From CAWCPR01 sp963797475 (GTDB lineage Bacteria > Chloroflexota > Anaerolineae > Anaerolineales > UBA4823): DNA of 64,000 bases. Location: positions 2,990,500 to 3,054,499 of the forward strand of contig CAWCPR010000001.1 in assembly GCA_963797475.1 (NCBI GenBank). Reading direction: 5' to 3'. Shown here piece after piece: positions 26,208 through 34,069 of the stretch; positions within the stretch are counted from its first letter, which is position 1; each line of letters starts with the position of its first letter. Position numbers and translations under genes: made by a program. The notes below the pieces were generated by a model. That model was given only the letters and a program-made list of their open reading frames with translations, was not told the origin of the DNA and made no database searches.

Positions 26208-28298
26208 ATGATAAAATCTATCAGACTCGTTAAGTTTTCAATGGTACCAGATATGGAAGAATTCACAAACCTCTCTCCCCGCCAACTAAAATTTAATTTG
26301 CAATTTAGCGAACATGAGAATCGCTTAGACGGAAATGACTATTCAGGCGTCCCATTGGATCGCAACTTTCCATCCGCTGAAGCGAACCAGTTGGCTGCAT
26401 TGGAGAATTACAACAAGCATCTTTATCGGCCCAATACATACCTGCACAAGTGGTGGGCCAGGAGATCCAGCACTACCTTTCGATATATTCTCAAACAATT
26501 CGTAGAACAGAACGACAAGCGTTATTATTATGAGGTAGGTGGATTAGAAGGGAAAACCATTCTTGACCCGATGATGGGTGGTGGTACGATCATACACGAA
26601 GCTATTCGCTTGGGCGCTTCAGTGGTAGGTTTCGATATTGATCCTATTCCCGTTCTACAGGCTAAGGCCAGTTTGACATACATCCCCATAAAGGAAAAGA
26701 GAGCAGTTTTTGCCTCGTTTTATGCTGCCCTTCAAAACCGCCTGGACCCATTTTATAAATCTACATGTCCAAAATGTGATCAAGACTGCGAAAGCCAGTT
26801 TATTTTATACGGACTACGAAAACAATGTGCATGCGGCGAAAGGCTGTTGGTTGATAGCTATTTGCTGCGAGAGAATCCAGACGGGAGTGGGATTCGCCTC
26901 TCACCGAATGAAGGGTTGCATCTCGAGGTTCCGGGGGATTCTTCTGATCTAGACAGAGGATGCCCATATATATACGAAAAGCAGATCAAATACTGTCCGG
27001 TGTGTGGGGAAACATTTCAAGAGTACCGGTCCGAACCGTTTGCTGAACGGTATCGTCCGGTGGCCGTTTTCGGTTATTGTCCCCAGCATGGGAAATTCTT
27101 TAAGACGCCGGATGCTCGAGATCTTTCAAACATTGCAAAAGCCAAGGATTTTGTCACCAAAAGAGTCCAGATGCCACTGGAGATTTTGAAGGTAAAGGAT
27201 GGTCCTAAGTCTTGCGACCTGCTTACGCGTGGCGTCGAGACGTTCGCTGATGTTTTTTCGCCCCGCCAGCAGATATATCTGGCGGCAGCCAAAGAGTTTC
27301 TTGATAAGGTTGAAGAAAAACACCGCCTGTGGCTGAGCATCCTTGTCTCCACTTCTCTCGAATTCAATTCACTACTTTGCGGCTACAAGGGTGGGGATAA
27401 GCGTCGTCCTGGCGCGATACGACATGTCTTTTCCCATCACGCATACTCGTTTCCATACACTGCACTTGAGAATAATCCGGTCTTCTCCGGCAACACTTCA
27501 GGCACCATCGGATTGCTTTACCAAGACCGGATTGAGGCGGGAGCCGCATGGGCTGAGGCGCCTGTTGAACGAAAACCGACTGGAAAAGGTTGGACGAAAG
27601 TTAAACTGGTAGGGGAGAAAGATCGGGGCGTCCCAGTGAACCGTATGGAGGCCTTGACAAAAACCACCCAATCTTTCTGGATTCGCCAGCAAGATTCGTC
27701 CATCATGCCGCTGCCTGATAGCTCTGTTGACCATATCGTCACTGATCCCCCTTACTTTGATAGTGTGCAGTACAGTGACTTAGCGCAGTTCTTCCGGGCC
27801 TGGCTGGGCTGGTTCCTCCCGGAAGGGGCCGATTGGGATTATGAATTGAAAGACAGTGCAGTGGCAGAGACTATCCGGGACGGAGAAAAATACCAGAAAG
27901 TGCTTGGTGCTATTTGGCGCGAGTGTAATCGGGTGCTTAAACGGCCTGAAGGTCGTCTGGTTTTCACCTTTCATCACTGGCGGCCGGAGGCATGGGCGCA
28001 CCTGACACTGTCCTTGAAGAAAGCTAGTTTTCAACTATTGACATCTTATACCGTGAATTCCGAAAACCCAATCTCGGTGCACATCCGACAGCTCAAAGCC
28101 TTAAAGCATGATTCGATCCTGGTGTTGCGCCCGCGGGATGATAAGAACGAGAAGCACCGAAAGATTGTTGAGCGAATTGATACGGAAGATAGTTACCGGT
28201 TTTGTTCACAGTGCGCCGATTTGCTGGGTTATTGCTTGCAAGCCGATGTCAGCGATGAAAAAGTCTTCGAAATCTGGGACAATGCCCTAGGAGACTAA
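26208..28298 (+). CDS. DUF1156-like DNA methyltransferase (N4/N6 type) of an R-M pair
   Basis: About 696 aa (ATG 26208; GGGGAAG upstream). The N-terminal HKWWARRSSTTFRYIL is the signature of DUF1156-type methyltransferases. The SAM-binding motif is LDPMMGGGTIIHEA and the catalytic motif is TDPPYFDSVQYSDL, so it methylates an exocyclic amino group of A or C. Between them lie several Cys pairs (CPKC, CACG, CPVCG, CPQHG) forming zinc ribbons, probably for DNA recognition. It ends two bases before the NotI-like endonuclease gene. The pair is therefore a type II restriction-modification system in which this enzyme protects host DNA. The target site cannot be read from sequence. Confidence 0.85.
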   Translation: MIKSIRLVKFSMVPDMEEFTNLSPRQLKFNLQFSEHENRLDGNDYSGVPLDRNFPSAEANQLAALENYNKHLYRPNTYLHKWWARRSSTTFRYILKQFVEQNDKRYYYEVGGLEGKTILDPMMGGGTIIHEAIRLGASVVGFDIDPIPVLQAKASLTYIPIKEKRAVFASFYAALQNRLDPFYKSTCPKCDQDCESQFILYGLRKQCACGERLLVDSYLLRENPDGSGIRLSPNEGLHLEVPGDSSDLDRGCPYIYEKQIKYCPVCGETFQEYRSEPFAERYRPVAVFGYCPQHGKFFKTPDARDLSNIAKAKDFVTKRVQMPLEILKVKDGPKSCDLLTRGVETFADVFSPRQQIYLAAAKEFLDKVEEKHRLWLSILVSTSLEFNSLLCGYKGGDKRRPGAIRHVFSHHAYSFPYTALENNPVFSGNTSGTIGLLYQDRIEAGAAWAEAPVERKPTGKGWTKVKLVGEKDRGVPVNRMEALTKTTQSFWIRQQDSSIMPLPDSSVDHIVTDPPYFDSVQYSDLAQFFRAWLGWFLPEGADWDYELKDSAVAETIRDGEKYQKVLGAIWRECNRVLKRPEGRLVFTFHHWRPEAWAHLTLSLKKASFQLLTSYTVNSENPISVHIRQLKALKHDSILVLRPRDDKNEKHRKIVERIDTEDSYRFCSQCADLLGYCLQADVSDEKVFEIWDNALGD

Positions 28299-28300
28299 GG

Positions 28301-29233
28301 GTGGCAAAATACCCATCGGAAATTTTCGGTTATCCTTATTACAACCGTAGCAAAGAGGCTGGAAATGCGAGGGAAAACCATTGGTGCCCATTTGTTGACA
28401 AGAAATGTTATAAGCAGAGTCGACTTGTAGAGATCCCTTTCGGCGTATGCAGCACCCACTTCAACGGCGAAGATGTTGCTGTCTGTCCACGGCGCTTCCT
28501 GGATAAGAACAGGATATTTGGGGACATCGCCTTGCATTACTTTGGTTCGGTCAGCGACATTTTGGTTTTTTCGGAAGTGCGATTGCCAAAAACAGGCAGC
28601 TTCGATTTCGTGATGTTGAAGCACGCGCCATTATCTATCGAGATCGAAGATTTCATTGTTATCGAGTTTCAAACCGGGCAGACAACTGGTACAGGTCAGT
28701 TAGTCCAAGGTTTCAAAGATTTTCTCAGCGGTGAGAGCATTGCTTATAGAAATTATGGATTCGGGCTTAACTTGTATGACGTTTGGAAACGCACCTTTAC
28801 TCAGGTGCTGAATAAGGGCATCATTCTAGAAAGTTGGGGCCACAAGATTTTCTGGGTGGTTCAAGAACCGGTATATCAGAATTTCGAAGAGCGCTATAAC
28901 CTGCACGAAATTGGTTTTGGGCAAGAGCATTCCACAAACTTTGCGATATACAATCTTGTAGACCGAGAAGAACGATTCGAACTGGTTGCTTCCCGCATGA
29001 CCTCAGCTTCAATTGACCAGTTGTTCAACTCCTTTCGCAACAACCCAGATATCCCTTCAAAGGATGAATTTATCGGCGTTCTGCAAGCCAAGATCGAAGC
29101 GGATATGCATCTGAAACTGGACTTACATCGTGCGGGTGAGCAAAAATCGTTGGACGTCAAGCCGCCTGCTTCGACCGGCCGACTTCGGGAACGGGAAGAA
29201 GATCAATTAACCTTGTTCGACGATATCGAATAA
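28301..29233 (+). CDS. NotI-like type II restriction endonuclease
   Basis: 310 aa. The N-terminal IFGYPYYNRSKEA, CPFVDKKCYK (Cys29 and Cys36), GVCS and CPRRF reproduce the four-cysteine iron-binding region described for NotI (RE_NotI family). The nuclease core FIVIEFQTGQTTGTGQLV carries the E-x-Q of the PD-(D/E)xK-type active site, with upstream acidic residues in SFDFVML. It would cut DNA at a site protected by the methyltransferase two bases upstream, and the two are co-transcribed. NotI itself is a rare 8-bp cutter. Whether this homologue shares that specificity is unknown. Confidence 0.83.
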   Translation: MAKYPSEIFGYPYYNRSKEAGNARENHWCPFVDKKCYKQSRLVEIPFGVCSTHFNGEDVAVCPRRFLDKNRIFGDIALHYFGSVSDILVFSEVRLPKTGSFDFVMLKHAPLSIEIEDFIVIEFQTGQTTGTGQLVQGFKDFLSGESIAYRNYGFGLNLYDVWKRTFTQVLNKGIILESWGHKIFWVVQEPVYQNFEERYNLHEIGFGQEHSTNFAIYNLVDREERFELVASRMTSASIDQLFNSFRNNPDIPSKDEFIGVLQAKIEADMHLKLDLHRAGEQKSLDVKPPASTGRLREREEDQLTLFDDIE

Positions 29234-29241
29234 TTTGAGAC

Positions 29242-29526
29242 ATGGCACTTATGAAAGACTTGTAATCTTTTCTGGCTCTCTGGCAAGCAGTGGCAGCCAT
29301 ACAAGCCGAAGAACGGAGATCTGTATCTCTAGAATTACATTGGCGGCAGCTAAATGCCGCTTATGGTATGGCCAAAGGTTTAGATCTGCTACAGCCCGAT
29401 CTTAGCGAATTGGAAGTGTTTGAACGATGGGCAAAGCAAAAGGAAATAACGATAACGAGTTCCCAAGAGTGTAACCCCGCTCTTAGCTCCGCTCCAGGCC
29501 TTACAAAATTTGCTCTCCGCACTTAA
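29242..29526 (+). pseudogene. Small hypothetical gene with an in-frame stop
   Basis: Frame from ATG 29242 reads MALMKDL, stop (TAA 29263-29265), then SFLALWQAVAAIQAEERRS and LELHWRQLNAAYGMAKGLDL with EVFERWAKQKE, ending at 29526. A single T-to-C change would restore a 94-aa protein. The open part could start at GTG 29290 (78 aa). The WRQLN..LDL..ERWAKxKE pattern resembles small unnamed helical proteins. It follows the NotI-like gene by eight bases. It may be decayed or miscalled by one base. Confidence 0.4.
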
Positions 29527-29591
29527 TGATTAGGAGGTCATTATTGGTGGTATAGTTGCAAGCTTGCTTGACACACCTCGATTTACTACCG

Positions 29592-29611
29592 AACTGGTCA
29601 CCTGACCAGTT
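29592..29611. promoter_or_regulatory. 8-bp palindrome, possible operator
   Basis: AACTGGTC (29592-29599), 4-nt spacer, GACCAGTT (29604-29611). It lies about 100 bp upstream of the MBL-fold gene and just before a terminator-like hairpin. It is short and dyad-symmetric, as expected of a repressor site or weak hairpin. Confidence 0.35.
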
Positions 29612-29640
29612 GAAAAACCAACCTGGAGTCCAGGGGGATT

Positions 29641-29679
29641 CTCTCCGAAAAGCGGGGGCTTTCGGGGAGATTTTCTTTT
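29641..29679 (+). terminator. Intrinsic terminator
   Basis: CTCTCCGAAA (29641-29650) pairs with TTTCGGGGAG (29660-29669, one mismatch), followed by ATTTTCTTTT. It ends the restriction-modification transcript and insulates the MBL-fold gene. Confidence 0.75.
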
Positions 29680-29714
29680 AAACTCAATTTAGATTTCAAC
29701 CCAGGAGACCCGAA

Positions 29715-30641
29715 ATGAAGAAAACACTTTCACGCATCCTCTTGACCCTCGCCGTTTTGGCGGCGATCCCCATCCTGTTTTTCGTCGTACGCAGAGCGTT
29801 GGCCGCCCGTGAGATCGAGCGCGAGTCGCAAAATGTCCCGGCCCAGGCTCCCCAACTGGCGGTGACCAGCCGCCTGGAGATCCTGCCCCTGTATGAGGCG
29901 GCCAGCCTGGATGAAGGATATATCGGCGGGCACGGCGTTTCCTATTTAATACGCACCGATTCCGCCACCATCTTGATGGACGTGGGCGACAATCCCGGCA
30001 AGCTGGCGCCCGCGCCTTTCGACCAAAATATGCAGGCTTTGGGCATTGGCTGGGATGAGATCGACGCCCTGGTCATCTCCCACCTGCACCCCGACCACCT
30101 GGGCGGTGTGGACGCCTGGAGGCAGAACACCATCGCTCTCGGCGATGCGGCCGAGGCTGCCGGCGACCTGCCGGTTTACGTCCCCTCCCCGATGAAGTTC
30201 CCGGGCGCCATCCTCGCTACAGAGCCGGCCTCGATCAGCCCGGATGCGGCTACCACCGGCGCGGTCCCTTACCTGGAACTCTTCCCGGTCTCCTTGTTTA
30301 CGCCGAAAGGTGGCGAACAGGCCCTGGTCGTCAACGTGGCCGGGCAAGGCCTGGTGCTCATCACCGGCTGCGGGCACCCCACCCTGGAGCGGCTGGTGGC
30401 GCGGGCCGAAGCCCTGTACGGCCAGCCCGTGATTGGCGTGGTCGGCGGCTTGCACTACCTGGAGGCGGACGCCCAAACGCTCGCCGCGCACATCCAGTTC
30501 CTGCAATCTCGCCAGCCCAGGCTGGTGGCCCTGTCGCCGCACGACAGCGGTCCGGGAGTCCTGGCGGCATTTCGCTCGGCTTTCCCGCAGGCCTACCAGG
30601 AAGTCTCGATTGGGAGCGCCATCCAATTCCCCAAGCCTTAA
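29715..30641 (+). CDS. Membrane-anchored metallo-beta-lactamase-fold hydrolase
   Basis: 308 aa. Residues about 8-27 form an N-terminal signal anchor (ILLTLAVLAAIPILFFVV), so the enzyme is extracytoplasmic. The zinc motif SHLHPDHLGGVD (HxHxDH), a later His in TGCGHPTLERLV, and HYLEAD complete a binuclear site of the MBL superfamily. AGGAGACCCGAA precedes ATG 29715. The closest sub-branch looks like the 7,8-dihydropterin synthase/UlaG-like MBL hydrolases (GGLHYLEA), but the substrate is undetermined. It is flanked by an upstream terminator and a convergent exoprotein gene, so it is monocistronic. Confidence 0.85.
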   Translation: MKKTLSRILLTLAVLAAIPILFFVVRRALAAREIERESQNVPAQAPQLAVTSRLEILPLYEAASLDEGYIGGHGVSYLIRTDSATILMDVGDNPGKLAPAPFDQNMQALGIGWDEIDALVISHLHPDHLGGVDAWRQNTIALGDAAEAAGDLPVYVPSPMKFPGAILATEPASISPDAATTGAVPYLELFPVSLFTPKGGEQALVVNVAGQGLVLITGCGHPTLERLVARAEALYGQPVIGVVGGLHYLEADAQTLAAHIQFLQSRQPRLVALSPHDSGPGVLAAFRSAFPQAYQEVSIGSAIQFPKP

Positions 30642-30737
30642 ACAACGAGAACGATCCTGCAATCTACAAAAATTCTCAATTGGCAAGGGGCGACCCAGGA
30701 CCTGCCAGCCGCAATTCAGCTTTACAGCCGGCCCAGG

Positions 30738-32514
30738 TTATCGAACCACCTGCGGTAAATAGATGCGGTAATCGCAACTGGTCGCATCGTCATTGACGCA
30801 AATTTCATACGAGCCGGTTTGGTTGTCGCCGCCGAAGACGAAAACGGTGTAAAAGCCGGTCGCGCTCACCTTACAGCTCAACACCAGCTCGTTAAATATC
30901 GTGCTGTCCTCGCAAAGCAAAACGCCGTTTGGCCGGTATATTCGCAGATAAGGGTCCAGGTTAGCCGCGCTCGTCCTGAAGTGTGCGACCAGCGTATCGC
31001 CGGCCGTCACTTGCGTTCCAATCTTAAAGACATCCATCTCCGGCGGGACCGTGATCTCGCCCAGCAGGGTATGCCCGTAATCGATGCCAGTCTGGTTGGC
31101 CGGGTCGTTGGAGCGCTGCAGGTGCAGGTTGTAAGCCCCGGTCTGGTTGTCGCCGCCGAAGGCGAAGATGGTGTGCAGGCCGTCTGGTGGTCAGGGTGCA
31201 GTTGAGCTCGAGCAGGTTGAAGATGGTGTCGCTGTTGCAAAGCTGGCTGCCGTTCGGGTTGTAGATGCGCAGGTAGGGGTCCAGGGCGCCGGAGGTGATC
31301 TGCATGCGCACGATCACCCGGTCGCCGCTGCTGCCGCTGAAGGCGAACACGTCCATCTCGGGGGCGATGTCGATGCCGCCTGACAGGCTGTCGCCGTAGG
31401 CGATGGGGGTCTGGTTGGCCGGGTCGTTGGAGCGCTGCAGGTGCAGGTTATAAGCCCCGGTCTGGTTGTCGCCGCCGAAGGCGAAGATGGTGTGCAGGCC
31501 GCTGGTGGTCAGGGTGCAGTTGAGCTCGAGCAGGTTGAAGATCGTGTCGCTGTTGCAAAGCTGGCTGCCGTTCGGGTTGTAGATGCGCAGGTAGGGGTCC
31601 AGGGCGCCGGAGGTGATCTGCATGCGCACGATCACCCGGTCGCCGCTGCTGCCGCTGAAGGCGAACACGTCCATCTCGGGGGCGATGTCGATGCCGCCTG
31701 ACAGGCTGTCGCCGTAGGCGATGGGGGTCTGGTCGGCCGGGTCGTTGGAGCGCTGCAGGTGCAGGTTGTAAGCCCCGGTCTGGTTGTCGCCGCCGAAGGC
31801 GAAGATGGTGTGCAGGCCGTCCGTGGTCAGGGTGCAGTTGAGCTCGAGCAGGTTGAAGATCGTGTCGCTGTTGCAGAGCTGGCTGCCGTTCGGGTTGTAG
31901 ATGCGCAGGTAGGGGTCCAGGGCGCCGGAGGTGATCTGCATGCGCACGATCACCCGGTCGCCGCTGCTGCCGCTGAAGGCGAACACGTCCATCTCGGGGG
32001 CGATGTCGATGCCGCCTGACAGGCTGTCGCCGTAGGCGATGGGGGTCTGGTCGGCCGGGTCGTTGGAGCGCTGCAGGTGCAGGTTGTAAGCCCCGGTCTG
32101 GTTCGGCGAACCGGAGACCTGGACGGTATGAGTCCCGTTGGAGGTGAGCGTGCAGCTCAATTCCAGGAGATTGAAGATCGTGCTGTCCGTGCAGCCGCCG
32201 GGCGGGTCGATGCTGAGGGCCGGATCCAGCGCGCCGGAAGTGATTTGAACGCGGGCAATGACCCGGTCGCCGGCGCTCCCGGAGAAAGTGTAGGAATCCG
32301 TCTCGTTGGCGTCGATCGAGCATTCGATCGTTTCGCCGTAAGCGATCCCCGCCGGGCAGAGCGGGATATCCGGCTGCTTGATAAAAAATTCCAGGAACCT
32401 TGTCGCAGCCGTCTCCCAAGAAGCGGGCGGCCTGGCGGAAGCCCCAGGGTATCCGAAACCGGTGGTTAAAAGCGCTGCGATGAGACTTAAGCCAGCAAAA
32501 AGTGTACGCTTCAT
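30738..32514 (-). CDS. Secreted PPC-repeat protein with LP-type C-terminal tail (frameshifted)
   Basis: 591 aa if the extra T at 31183 is removed. The start is ATG 32514 (GGAG eight bases upstream), followed by a signal peptide (RTLFAGLSLIAALLTTGFG). The chain is five tandem pre-peptidase C-terminal (PPC) beta-sandwich domains of about 106 aa, e.g. DRVIVRMQITSGALDPYLRIY and FGGDNQTGAYNLHLQ. The central ones are nearly identical and the two ends diverged. It closes with YRIYLPQVVR, a tail type shared with other exoproteins here. It has no catalytic domain, so an extracellular adhesive, binding or surface-layer role is likely. The frameshift sits within a repeat that matches its neighbours apart from one added base. 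Confidence 0.85.
31091..32105 (-). repeat. 318-bp tandem repeat encoding PPC domains
   Basis: Three near-identical 318-bp units (the TTGGAGCGCTGCAGGTGCAG block recurs near 31105, 31423, 31741 and 32059). Unit identity approaches 100 per cent in places, indicating recent amplification or gene conversion. Such arrays are prone to collapse or indels in assembly. Confidence 0.9.
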
Positions 32515-32814
32515 GGGTGCCTCCATGGTTCTATCCTTGCCCGGCGCTGCGGCTTCATTTAATTGTCCAGCCTGGACCCCATTTGCCCCCAGGACGCCAA
32601 CTGTTACAACTATTTTAGCAATATTCGAGTCGAAAATCAAGGATTTTTAAGATTGGAGGGGAAAGCCAATGGGAGGTTGGCGGTCGCTCGGCGTGCGGTT
32701 GGCACGCAAGCTTTAGACAATCATACTTTTTGGGTATTCAGTTTATATACCCCTCTTTTATTCGATACCATAATTAACATTCCTGTCTCCCCTATAACCT
32801 TGTATAATATATTT
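32515..32814. other. Divergent intergenic region
   Basis: 300 bp between the PPC exoprotein gene (-) and a small gene (+). A TATAAT at 32803-32808 lies seven bases before ATG 32815, too close for a leadered transcript unless translation is leaderless. A convincing -35 was not found. Nothing else is recognised. Confidence 0.35.
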
Positions 32815-33175
32815 ATGGGCAGCGATGACTTGATTGTTAAACGATATCAATGGATGCGAAATGCTGAAGGAAACCAGGCATTTGGAAATCGCATGGAAAT
32901 TAGAGTGCTTGACGAGGAAGCATTTCAGAAATATGTGCTCCCAAGATTGAGACCAGGATTTGCAAACTCACTGGCTGACTACCAGGCTCAATTACCTGGT
33001 ACGACGCATTATGCTTTGATATTACGCGACACAGATCAGGACTGGCAGTTTGTTGGAGTTCGGGTCCTTTAAAGAGCTCGAGCCATCGACAAGCAATAAT
33101 GAATGGGTAATCCAGGTTGGTGAATTCGATTCGGAAATCGCAGTTTCGTTCGGCTTTAAAGCAGATTCCGATTGA
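32815..33175 (+). CDS. Small hypothetical protein upstream of the DISARM-like genes (frameshift)
   Basis: The first frame (to 33072) encodes 85 aa starting MGSDDLIVKRYQWMRNAEGN. Removing one base near 33060 continues into SFKELEPSTSNNEWVIQVGE and a TGA at 33173-33175, giving 119 aa. The mix of charged residues and short strands suggests a small alpha/beta domain. No motif or family is recognised. It is the first gene on the + strand before the defence genes and on the same strand as two further unknown small genes, so membership of that operon is possible. Confidence 0.45.
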
Positions 33176-33196
33176 ACCACTTATTTAAAATCAGTT

Positions 33197-33514
33197 ATGG
33201 CGCTTTCCAAAGAAACATTCTCTATCGAAGGAATGATGCCTTTTAAAGGATATCATGACCCGGAAAAACGGTGGAATGGTTGGGCGGTTCCGTATTTCGA
33301 ATGGTCTGTAGCCGTCAGGATCACAACATGGATCAATGATTGGTCGGGCAAGGGGCAGTTGAGAGTGGATAAAGACCGGGGGGTAATAATTGACCTTGAA
33401 GATCCCGAAGCGCCTTTCGATATAGAAGCCAGTATGACAGCCACAGAAGATGGGGATAAAATGCTTTATCCGGTGGGTTCTGGTTGGTGGATTTGGGATG
33501 TCCATGGGGATTGA
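33197..33514 (+). CDS. Hypothetical 105-aa protein
   Basis: 105 aa starting MALSKETFSIEGMMPFKGYH, rich in aromatic residues (RWNGWAVPYFEW, GSGWWIWDVHGD). It appears to be a single small beta-rich domain without signal peptide or membrane helix. It starts about 20 bp after the preceding small gene. No family is recognised. The W/F-rich ends resemble small immunity-like or plasmid-borne accessory proteins, but that is only an impression. Confidence 0.5.
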   Translation: MALSKETFSIEGMMPFKGYHDPEKRWNGWAVPYFEWSVAVRITTWINDWSGKGQLRVDKDRGVIIDLEDPEAPFDIEASMTATEDGDKMLYPVGSGWWIWDVHGD

Positions 33515-33616
33515 TTTCTGGTTAGCCCAACCATCCTCAATAACCTGTTGGTTATTTTTGCGTAGTTTGTTTATAGAGCAATCCCTGGATAGCGGTCCCC
33601 TGGGGTATACACCTGC

Positions 33617-34069
33617 TTGGCCAAGTCAAGTAAAGCAAAGTTATACTCAATTGGGATCTACAAGCTCACCAACTTCAACCCCGGCTGCCCTAATCTTTCT
33701 GATGCATATAAAACACAGGATTTATTCTGGCAGGACATTCGATCTGAGAGACTGTTATACATCCATAGGAAAGATGGAGGGAAAACGTTTTTTCCGCCTT
33801 ATCATGCTTCATTGAACTCAGGGTTTGATTCTCCTAATCTCGCCCAGCTACCCTTTTCTTTTAATGAAGATCTCAAAACGAAGATTAGTTATTTGAACCA
33901 GGGCGAAAGATTCTATTATTCGGACTACTGGAGCACATTGCACGTTGTTACTGTGGTGATAGAGATTTCGCCACCTTATCCTGAAAATGTAAAAGAGCCA
34001 TTTTCAAAATCGGATTTCTGCTTGGGTTTACGCTTGCGCGGCATGGCAAAAATTTCATTGGAGAGATGA
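33617..34069 (+). CDS. Unknown protein translationally coupled to drmA
   Basis: 150 aa from a TTG at 33617. An in-frame stop lies 25 bp upstream and no ATG is available, so the start is uncertain and the N-terminus may be damaged. Visible segments: SIGIYKLTNFNPGCPNLSDAY, FYYSDYWSTLHVVTVVIEIS and FSKSDFCLGLRLRGMAKISL. No known domain is recognised. Its stop overlaps the drmA-like start by ATGA (34066-34069), direct evidence that it is translated together with the defence genes. A component or accessory of that system is the natural inference. Confidence 0.55.
   Translation: MAKSSKAKLYSIGIYKLTNFNPGCPNLSDAYKTQDLFWQDIRSERLLYIHRKDGGKTFFPPYHASLNSGFDSPNLAQLPFSFNEDLKTKISYLNQGERFYYSDYWSTLHVVTVVIEISPPYPENVKEPFSKSDFCLGLRLRGMAKISLER

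Noticed and set aside
31448..32419. 323-aa minus frame rich in Arg/Pro/His
   Set aside because: Out-of-frame reading of the 318-bp PPC tandem repeats; composition is typical of a shifted GC-rich repeat.
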